Assembly (NCBI GenBank): GCA_011033025.1
Contig: WFMF01000097.1
Coordinates: forward strand, 124,001-188,000
Length of the DNA stretch: 64,000 bases
Reading direction: 5' to 3'
Source: Beroe forskalii
Lineage: Eukaryota; Ctenophora; Nuda; Beroida; Beroidae
The translations under genes and the position numbers were made by a program. The notes below the pieces were generated by a model, which had not been told where the DNA came from, did no database searches, and was given only the letters and a program-made list of their open reading frames with translations. Numbering within the stretch: position 1 is the first letter of the stretch; every line of letters begins with the position of its first letter. Below are positions 56,201 through 64,000 of this stretch, one piece after another.

Positions 56201-57048
56201 TGCCTAGACATTAGTCTGGTGCAGGCCACTAAAAGGGGCAGGGGAGGGGGCGCCGCCCCCGTGGACCTGTGTGTGGCTGTAGTACGGTGCGGGGAGCCAG
56301 ACAACGACCCCCAAACAGTGGTGGAGTTCTCAGGACGGAGTCTGCTGAGCAGTGTGACTTGCTCCACCCTAGTGTCTCCTGGCACCTACATGGTAGTGCC
56401 CATCTCCCTCCTCCCCTCTCAGGCAGCAGGCTACACTCTAGCCTGCTACGCTGACAAGAACTGGTGTGTCTGGGAGGGCGTGGGGGCGCCGGATCTAGTG
56501 GCTCAGGTGCTTTACAAAGTGACAGAGTCCAAGGGGGAGACTAGGGAGGCGCTTCATGGGTGCTCAGTCTACCAACTCAACAAGAGAATAGCGGGGCTCG
56601 TCATTGCTGTGGAGAACAGGAACCCTCACAGGTAACAGACTATTCTGGCTGTTCTGTGTTTGATTATAACTGTTCTGTGTTTAATTATAACTATCATCAT
56701 GCCTCTATCAACTTCTCTTGGAACCTCTACAACCTCTCCCTACTTCATACCCCCACTCTCTAATGGCCGCTCCTTCATACCCTCTGTTACAGGTATTTCC
56801 ACATCTCGAGTGAGAGTCACAACACCCGTAACGTGGTCAGCACCCGGGGGGAGATTTCCACAGTGGACTGGATCCCGCCCCTCTCCCGCATGATAGTCAT
56901 GATCCTCACTCAGCTGGACGAAACCTGCGGCTTCACCATCCAGAGCTCCTACAAGTTCAGTCTAGTCGACATGGAGGAGGCGCCTGTGGAGGAGGCGACA
57001 CACGCCCCACCCGTCTCAGGGTACCTGCACAGGGTATTCCCTCTGTGA
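50237..57048 (+). CDS. CAPN15: Calpain-15 (SOLH) atypical calpain with RanBP2 zinc fingers
   Basis: Cytosolic papain-like cysteine protease of the SOL calpain group. Exons in phase: 50237-50299, 50511-50653, 50770-50893, 51059-51148, 51304-51465, 51686-51763, 51940-52154, 52371-52609, 52759-52860, 54987-55104, 55231-55388, 55555-55793, 56027-56631, 56793-57048. These total 863 residues; a possible cassette exon (53670-54500) would add 277. Three RanBP2 fingers lie in residues 1-185: WRCVFCTYDNDRSANHCAAC, WLCSKCFVENPLQNKLCCSC and WVCEECSQQNSIILAHCMVC. The catalytic triad is complete: GSLGDCWLLS (Cys377), RHAYSLL (His530) and RNPW (Asn550). The C-terminal SOH domain ends DETCGFTIQSS. Human CAPN15 has five fingers and 1,086 residues, so the N-terminal part is shorter here. 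The donor of exon 2 (AAAAG/gtctga) is unusual: the next exon starts with the same GTCTGACTCTG. Confidence 0.93.
51195..51285 (+). repeat. Short tandem repeat before calpain-15 exon 5
   Basis: About three copies of ccctgacatggccctagcca plus atgtca, 20-110 nt upstream of the exon 5 acceptor. Each carries CTGAC in the sense orientation. Confidence 0.85.
52286..52350 (+). repeat. 30-bp direct duplication before calpain-15 exon 8
   Basis: Two copies of aagttgattgttgcttgagc plus ccttttaat, ending 20 nt before the exon 8 acceptor. A small example of the same intron-end duplication seen elsewhere in the window. Confidence 0.88.
53670..54500 (+). CDS. CAPN15: Candidate Ser/Pro-rich cassette exon of calpain-15
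   Basis: An 831-nt open block inside the intron after the catalytic-Cys exon. It has an acceptor (gcatctcag/AC) in phase 1 and a donor (CTGG/gtatgg) in phase 1, so inclusion keeps the frame: CNE-DEKTASKLKRKLRL ... GDIAPGYLG-VYQVRLC. It codes a Ser/Thr/Pro/Arg-rich, presumably disordered segment (SSSGSSTSLYSS, TASPILAPPLTASPIL) and an acidic patch AAEDEDDSF. Skipping it joins exons exactly as in human CAPN15, so it may be alternatively spliced. If the donor is not used, the frame stops at 54566 and the product would lack His and Asn. It interrupts the protease domain, which is unusual. No similarity is recognised. Confidence 0.6.
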
Positions 57049-58088
57049 TGGAATTATTCCTTATTAGGGCATCACGTGGACTCTGAGCAGGGGACACTGA
57101 GGATGCAATCAGAAAACAATCTGCTATTCCTCACAAGGACAGGACAATATCAGTAGAGAAGCAGTTCCATGGACTGAATTACAAAATCGAATGAGTTCAA
57201 TGGCCTTTATCCGGTCTACGCTTTAGTGAAAGAGCATCAGTTATTTTGCCAAAACTTAATCAGACATAATTTAGTTTTGTATTAATATTATTTCTTAAAT
57301 TCAGTATTGATATTCAGCGGTTCAGTTAGTTCAGTACGTATGCTGGTAAACTAAAGCATGTGAATAATTTGAAGTTATAACTTATAATGCCCTAAAATTT
57401 AGTGTTTCGAATGAATGAGACGGGTTTAGAAGTATCTGATTTGAATTTGATGTAAACCAACGATTATTAATCAAGGGATTGTTCACATATTACGTCATCC
57501 ATTTCAGTATTTTTATCCCCTCTCCCTCCCCCTTTATCGCATTGACAGAAGGTGTAATTTTTAGCGTAATCACTTGAAAATACCCTTCCGCCTGGCTGAT
57601 TACATGATATGTGAAAAGTCTCCATTCTTGTAATGAACCAAATTGCATGGAAGACTTGCCTTCATCGTTTATAAGCGCATTCAGTTTTTACCTAACCTTG
57701 TATAAACATTTATTTTCAAAATTCTTTTGTATTGTGTATGCTTCAGAAATAATCAGGATTGTACTTTGTTTATTTTCCATGATCTCATTGTTAAAATTTG
57801 CATTATTATTAATTAATAAAATTTCATCAAATGGTAGTTTTCATTTTTAGGAATTATGCCAAATTACGTGGCGATCCTCCAGCAATTTACGGCTTTGAAA
57901 TTCAAATTCAACAGGTATTGAATGGGGCTTTTCGAATAAAAAATCAACCAAAATAAATTGCTCTGTTCAATAACAATCATCAAACTGCAAACGATTATAG
58001 GTTACAAAATCATAATAAAAATCAAAAACATTCAAGAAATAAAATTTGAAGCGGAAACAAATTCAATAATCAATAAATTATCGCACAA
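57049..58088. other. Convergent 3' region of calpain-15 and FKBP15
   Basis: AT-rich spacer between two converging genes. AATAAA on the plus strand occurs at about 57816 and TTTATT (minus-strand signal) at about 57711 and 57769, so the two 3' UTRs may overlap. No further gene seen. Confidence 0.5.
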
Positions 58089-61000
58089 TCATATGTCCAG
58101 GAGGTCGTCCTCACTGTCACTAAACAGCGGAGGGGGCTGAGGGGCGGCCGTCACGGCCTCCGGGCGCTGTCCAAACACCTGAAATAGTCGGCATGAACTT
58201 GAAGGGAGAATACTAAGTCGGATTTAATTAGAAGAATCGGGCATCAGCAACATTATTTAAATTTGATCGACTGTATGAGCACATGTCACGACACTAGTAG
58301 ATTTGCTCTCACCTCTGAAGAGAGATGCGTGATATCCTCCACACTGACTGTAGTGTGCTGCAGGTTGGGCTCGAAGGCCGCCGCGAAGGGGGGCGGTTCT
58401 GCGGAGGGAGCTGTCATCCACAGATCCTCCACCTCCCTCGCCTCGAACTCATCATTATCTCTAGCCTCGAACTCGTCTACTGGGGCTGCTGAGCGGGGGG
58501 TGTCATGGTGGGCTGAGGAGGGGCCTGCTACTTCAGAGGACCTGGTATCAGGGGGTGTCTCAATGGACACTTCAGCAGGGTCCACTGGTGGCTGGTCCTG
58601 ATCATGTGACACCTGATTATGTAACATCTGGTCATGTGACAAGCATCTGGTTCGGGGGTTATGATATCGTAGGATGAGGCGGTGCTGGGTGCGCTGGGAG
58701 AGGCTGCTCCTTCCTCCTGAGAAGTGTTCGGGTCCTCAGCATCTCCCTCAGCATCCCCCTCCTCATCCCCTACCTCAGCAGTAGTCTCCCTGATCCCCTG
58801 AGCACGGGGTTCTGCCCCCTCAGAAGGGCCCTCTGTTTCAGTCCTACTGGGTGTGGAGGGTGCAGCCCCCTCCTCATTTCCATCTTCTGAATCAGATGAG
58901 GAAGATTCTGAGGATTCCTCATTCGCTGGTCTCAGTAGGTTCAGGGTGACGTTCTTGATGATGCCCATCAACAGTTTCAGAACGAAGCCTCCCTCGTATT
59001 CCTCTTCAGTGTCTATCTTCTCTCGGTACGTTTTGAAAACATTGTTCAGAATCATCTTCACTTTGGCACTGATAGCCTCTTGGGATGCCCCAGATGAGCT
59101 GCTTTGAGACGAAGTCTGGGGCCGAGCAACTACCTTTGTTTCTTGTAATTCCTCCTTCAACACACCTATCTGGTGAGTGAGCCTCCTCTCCAACTCAGTT
59201 CGTGTTTGCTTCTCCTTGTCCAGAGAACGGGTGAAGTTATCTCGCTCTTTTGTGAGGGCTTCCTGTGCTTCCCTTGTCTTTATCTTCTCTTCTTCCAGCA
59301 GGCGTTTCAACTCGCTGACTTCCTGACTGCTCCGGTTAGAAGCGCTGCTTCCTTCAGAGAGGTTCTCCTCCTTCTCTTCCAACGCCAGCTTCAGCTGCTT
59401 GATTTCTCTTCTGTATTTCATCATATTCTGCTGCTCCTGCAATTGCTGCTCATCCAAACTCTGAGACAGTTCTAATTTTTCTAGGAATGTCTTCTGAACT
59501 TTTTCCTTGAGTTTAACAAGCTCCTCCTCTAGATATTTCTCTTTGCCACTGTTGAAAGAACTGAGTTGCAAGGTTGATAGCTCAGTCCTTGCTTCAAACA
59601 AACTGGTTTGCAGGGTTTTATTTTCTGAGTACATTTGCTCCATCTGCGTTTTCAGAGACGTGATGTGGCTATCCTTAGCATCTATCTCGTACTTTCTACT
59701 TGAGGTGGAGGACTTCAGACCTTCCAAGGTATTCTTCAAGTCCTCCCTCTCTTTCTCCAGCCTTTCTATCTTCTCCAAGGAACTCTGGGAGTTGGACAGA
59801 AACTGCTTCTGCGTCATCTCAACAGCTTCGTTCTTCAGATTCAACAGCTCCTGATTCTTGTTAAGAAGTTCGGTTATTTTAGCAGAACGCTCCTCCAGGA
59901 CTGAAGCTTTGCTCTTCACGTCCACTTTCAGCTGATCATTCTCCGTCACAATGCGTTGAACGTTCAGCATAAGAAGCTGGGTGTCCATGGTTGGAGGACT
60001 GGACACTGAACCGTTGAAAATAACAGAGTGTTGAGATAGGAGGTCCAACTTTGAGGATATGTCTTTTAGAGAACTCTCAATGGAAGACACAGACTTGTCC
60101 ACGTTTTTACTTACTTCCAGGTTCTCCTTGATTTCGTTAGGAATAAACATCTGCTGCGTGACTGGAGTGAAGTTTGAGAAAGCAGCAGTGCGGTTAGAAA
60201 CATGGGGCATCAGCGGCCCTGCAGTGGCCTGGTTCATTGGTTGGTTGACTTGCTGAGTGTAGGGGGCAGGCTGAGACATGGGAATAGGATCACTCACTGC
60301 TTCCTGCTGTCTCACTGTGTCCTGCTCAGCTCTAGCGCCGTTTCTAGAATCGCATGACAGAGTGGAGGAACTTCTGGTCTTCTGTTTGAAGGAGGCCTTC
60401 CTGACAGGAGAAACAAACTGCTGTTCTTGCTCCGGACTTTTCATGGACGGTAGCATTGGCTGGCCCCCCATCCGCGCCATGCGAGATAAAATGTCATCTT
60501 TCTGGGTGGGGGCTGGTGCGTTGTTCTTATAGGCTGGATAGCTGTCTACAGATGAGGAATCGTTCAACTCGTCAACCGGTGAGACTGCAGGCGAGGGTAC
60601 TAATATCTGCTTTACTTGTACCCTGAAGATAGTGTCCTTATCAGGAGGCATGTCATGGGATGAGTGGCTGGATGGCACAGCAATGAAATACAGCCCATTC
60701 TCTGAACACCCAGCCAACAGATTCAACCATTTCCTTGTTAAGCTGGGGCTGTTCAATGTTATTTTCAAGGAGTCGTCTGAATCAAATTGCGCCCCCAACT
60801 TTTCATCATTAATCACGTATCCGTCGCATGAAATCCTGACAGTATCTGTGTCTGAGACAGTCTTGCAGTCCGGCTGAACGAAACAACCCTGTTCCTTCAT
60901 TGGTGAATTCGACTGAGAAACTTTCACCAGCGCTATGTTTAGTTGGAAAGTTTCCAGATCTTTGTCACTGTCAAACATTACACCCCAGCACTGGCTTGCG

Positions 61001-62156
61001 TCATCGTAGTATGTCAGAAAAGTAGCACCAGTCACTGAGAACTTAGTTTTTACATCGATTTTACAAGTGGAGAGGAGTTTCTGTTTCTGCCCGTAGATAA
61101 TCAGAGTTTTGAGTCCTGTGATGGCGACCCCTAACTTTCCCCTGTGAGCGTAGGAGTTTCCACTGTACAGGTACACTTGACAGGCAGTGGCAAACAGTAC
61201 CCCTGAAATAAAATATCAAATAAATATCAAATATAAAACGTACTGACATCGGAACTTCGAATACCGAGCTCAAATCAAGGAGATGCGCGCGCTGAAATTG
61301 AAATAATTGGACTGGGAGCGCGAAGCTGATGAGAAAATATGCCTCGCGCGTGCAGTAAAATCCGACGAAATCGAATTAAAATTGGTACAGAATAGGAAGG
61401 AAATTCCTGGTTTATTTGCCATTAAAAACCGGTTGATTTGCAGGCGGGAACTTATTGGACTTTTAGGAAAAAATCACTAAATTAATAGCCAATAAAATCA
61501 CCTGCTTTGCAGGCCTTTTCATGGGTGGTGCATAGCATACGGGCAACATTTCTGATTTCTCATAGTTTCATGGCTCAATGAAACAATGGAACCCGAATGA
61601 CGCAAGCCCCTCTGATTTTTAGAGAAAGCTCGGCTTAATAAAAGCCCATGCAGGGTGAGCTTGTTTTTTGTTTGGAAACCCACGGTGGGGCTGGCAATGT
61701 GCCGAAATCTTTATTACAATAACATTAAATTCAATATATTCACTTTACTGACTACTAAGTGGTTTAGCGCTCGAAGAGGTATTTAATTTGATGCTCCACA
61801 TTCGGCGGTTTTCAGACGAATTCGCTTTAAATTTTAACAATTTTGATGAAATGCGTAAGCCGTAAGAAAGTCTCGCGGTTTGAGTCCTGCCAAAAGTTTA
61901 TTCATCAGAAATAAGAAGTTCATGAATAATTAACATAAGGTACACCAATTCTTATTCTTTATTCATGACGAACTCCTCTTAGTTGGAAGTCAGAAAACTT
62001 ACTTGCATTTGGTGGCTCTGATTCCTTGGGCTGCTTTGGAGCACTGAATTTCAGAGAATCAACTCTTTGATTCCGAGTGGTGTTTCCAAACAAGTTGTGG
62101 AGGTCATCTTTACTGTTTGGTGTGAAATCTAGAGTGTCATCGGCTTCAGAAAACAT
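58089..62156 (-). CDS. FKBP15: FKBP15 (WAFL)-like protein, 3 exons
   Basis: Endosome- and actin-linked scaffold with a WH1-like domain, an FKBP-like domain and a long coiled coil. Exon 1 is 62003-62156 (MFSEADDTLDF ... SAPKQPKESEPP, human counterpart TAPKQPKK). Exon 2 is 58313-61202: WH1-like part with ATACQVYLYSGNSYAHRGKL and TYYDDASQCWGVMFDSDKD, a diverged FKBP-like part (about residues 160-270), SRMARMGGQPMLPS (human SRMAKMGQPMLP), coiled coil (about 460-760) and EEYEGGFVLKLLMGIIKNVT. Exon 3 is 58089-58178, ending PPPLFSDSEDDLLDI, like human PPPTPLFGDDD. The frame slips by one base around 58640-58665, within a direct repeat tcacatga-cag. Downstream codons and the exon 2 donor fit the other frame, so this is a sequence error or a recent indel; the coding sum is one base short. 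Canonical PPIase residues are not evident, as in the family. Confidence 0.9.
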
Positions 62157-62692
62157 GCCAGTTCGAATACTAGCTCACATGCTCAACAGTTGTTTTACAT
62201 GTTATAGATGTTTCACAGCACTACTTTATACTTTATAGGTACAATCAAATTTGAGAACTGAAGATGATGTCGATCATTCAAAATATTTTCGAACAATAAT
62301 TTATTCGATTTAAGGGGGCAGGGGGGGTCTTCGGGTTGTCGATGGCCAAAATGGAGTTTTTGGCTAGAAATGATAGAGGAGCATCGTAACTACCAGAAAA
62401 ACTTCACGGAATGAAAAAATCTTGTTCCTAGCCAGAGTTATGTGATTTTGAAAATCGGAATTTGCCTGTAATTACAGTACACGCGCGAACTTCAATCGCA
62501 ATTTGCCGAAAATGATCTTAAAAATCTATCTCCTCCTACATTTTTTGGAGAATCGTCCTGAAACTTTCCAGATATTATGTTCTAGGGATTAAAATGAAAG
62601 ATTTGTCCAACAGATTTTTGATTTAGGCCTCAGAACCGAAAATATTCGAATTTGAATTTTTGCAACCGGAAAAATCGTCAAAGTACCAAGTT
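62157..62692. other. Spacer upstream of FKBP15
   Basis: Upstream region of FKBP15 (minus strand), AT-rich. The part at 62330-62690 resembles the arms of the local inverted-repeat elements in style (ggccaaaatggagtttttgg, gccgaaaatgatc), but I find no partner. AATAAA on the minus strand near 62300 may serve the ShKT gene. Confidence 0.4.
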
Positions 62693-63310
62693 AACAGAGG
62701 ACCTATCACTAACAGGGGACACTATCAAAGTAACAGAGGACCCAATCACTAACAGGGGACACTATCAAGTTAACAGAGGACCCTATCACTAACAGGGGAC
62801 ACTATCAAGTTAACAGAGGACCCTATCACTAACAGGGGACACTATCAAATTAACAGAGGACCTATAACTAACAGGGGACACTATCAAAGTTAACAGAGGA
62901 CCCTATCACTAACATCAGGGGACACTATCAAAGTAACAGAGACCCTATCACTAACAGGGGACACTATCAAGTTAACAGAGGACCCTATCAGTAACAGTGG
63001 ACACTATCAAGTTAACAGAGGACCCTATCACTAACAGGGGACACTATCAAGTTAACAGAGGACCCTATCACTAACAGGGGACACTATCAAGTTAAGAGAG
63101 GACCTATCACTAACAGGGGGGACACTATCAAGTTAACAGAGTACCCTATCACTAACACATCAAGTTAACAGAGGACCCTATCACTAACAGGGGACACTAT
63201 CAAGTTAACAGAGGACCCTATCGCTAACAGGGGGACACTATCAAGTTAATAGAGGACCCTATCACTAACAGGGGACACTATCAAGTTAACAGAGGACCCT
63301 ATCACTAACA
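62693..63310 (+). repeat. 39-bp minisatellite between FKBP15 and the ShKT gene
   Basis: About 16 units made of aagttaacagaggaccctat then cactaacaggggacactatc, with single-base variants and a few shortened units. It lies just 3' of the ShKT exon in the sense of that gene. Confidence 0.95.
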
Positions 63311-63345
63311 GGGCGCGATTCGAATAAATAATGATCTCCACTCAC

Positions 63346-63861
63346 CAACACTGCAAAGTCCGCATGTTCTCTTGCAGGATATCTGGGTGTACTTCATGTT
63401 GAAACCCCGGGTGGGACCGCTACACAGGGGTTTCAGTTCCTCACAGGCTTCCGGGGGCAGGAAATCAGAACACTGGTCCTCGGGGCTGATTACTGAAACG
63501 CATATAGCCTTTGTAAAATAGGGGGAAAAATAATGTCAATATGTTTCTTACAGATTTGGTCTTCAGGGGCCAGGGGCCTGCATAACACATTGGTCGATCG
63601 AATGGAGTTGATCGATCGAAGAATTCCATTCCATGTGTTTTGCATACCCCATCTCAATTTAACTAGAGTTACATGATTCTAATTCGAAGCATAATCATCA
63701 GCAACAACAATAATCAGCAATAATCAGCAGCAACAACAACAGCAATTATCAGCAGCAATAATCAGCAGCAACAACAACAAGAACCAACAACATACCAAAA
63801 ACCAACCTGCGCTTGTCAAATTTATCACTGCTAGGAGGAATAGCGGGAAAAATGCAATCAT
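63346..63861 (-). CDS. Secreted ShKT-domain protein (two exons, 3' end uncertain)
   Basis: Exon 1 (63807-63861) codes a signal peptide, MIAFFPLFLLAVINLTSA, and splices in phase 1 (CAG/gttggt). Exon 2 (63346-63492) codes one ShKT domain with six cysteines in the expected order: DQCSDFLPPEACEELKPLC, then NMKYTQISCKRTCGLCS. ShKT domains are common in secreted animal proteins, including peptidases, and this one says little about function. Exon 2 ends in a good donor (GTTG/gtgagt), but no following exon was found before FKBP15. Reading on without splicing adds about 14 codons to a stop near 63301. The product is either a one-domain peptide of about 80 residues or a longer protein whose next exon I missed. 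Confidence 0.7.
63695..63795 (+). repeat. CAG/CAA-type microsatellite in the ShKT gene intron
   Basis: Irregular run of cagcaacaacaa and aataatcagcag triplets in the intron between the two ShKT exons, 12 bp from the exon 1 donor. Confidence 0.9.
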
Positions 63862-64000
63862 GTTAACTTTTCAAATCCTCAAATCAACAAGACATTGTGA
63901 GAAGAAGTATTTCGTAATAAGAATTGCTGCGAGCAATTCAAAAAGTATAACTTAGTCGTGGTACAATAAGACCTCAAAGCGGTACCTTTTCATGAATTTG

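Noticed and set aside
58853-60877. Multiple plus-strand open frames
   Set aside because: Antisense of the FKBP15 coiled-coil exon.
61870-61900. tRNA-like T-arm (gcggtttgagtcctgcc)
   Set aside because: The stem does not pair fully and no acceptor or anticodon arm can be drawn around it.

Overview
The window is animal nuclear DNA. It holds conserved metazoan genes split by spliceosomal introns: a KDM6/UTX-type demethylase (N-terminal half), a piece of the ATR kinase, a MAP2K-like kinase, a ZNF593/Bud20-type zinc finger protein, DPM3, calpain-15, FKBP15 and a small secreted ShKT-domain protein. Exons are moderately GC-rich; introns and spacers are AT-rich and full of minisatellites and long-inverted-repeat elements. 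This fits an invertebrate, perhaps an early-branching lineage, but the sequence alone does not fix the species.

Layout. 1-2.7 kb: array of a 20-bp minisatellite. 2.7-4.0 kb: two ATR FAT-domain exons (minus strand). 4.0-10.4 kb: a hairpin repeat, about 2 kb of badly degraded sequence, the 20-bp minisatellite in inverted orientation, a 55-bp minisatellite and a G-rich one. 10.5-19.3 kb: thirteen KDM6 exons (minus strand) coding a Gln/His-rich N-terminus and the TPR array; the JmjC half is absent. 19.3-22 kb: spacer. 22-32.6 kb: a 6.4-kb block of the 20-bp array, a unique segment present twice, and another array block. 32.9-38.1 kb: complete six-exon MAP2K-like kinase (minus), with a 3.2-kb long-inverted-repeat element in its last intron. 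38.3-39.1 kb: ZNF593-like gene and the last exon of an unidentified gene (both minus). 39.5-43.2 kb: a damaged LINE (plus). 45.0-49.2 kb: DPM3 (plus) with a 3.4-kb inverted-repeat element in an intron. 50.2-57.0 kb: calpain-15 (plus). 58.1-62.2 kb: FKBP15 (minus, convergent with calpain-15). 62.7-63.3 kb: a minisatellite. 63.3-63.9 kb: ShKT gene exons (minus).

The genes are unrelated housekeeping and signalling loci and do not form a pathway. What unites the window is the intron landscape. Minisatellites abut and sometimes copy splice sites, a TGGTGTCAG core recurs in three arrays, and long inverted-repeat elements without a visible transposase sit in introns. Several stretches (about 4.99-6.96, 8.50-8.93 and 29.52-29.88 kb) look like consensus errors or misjoins at the 20-bp array. 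The apparent KDM6-ATR adjacency and the 28/31-kb duplication should be read with that in mind.
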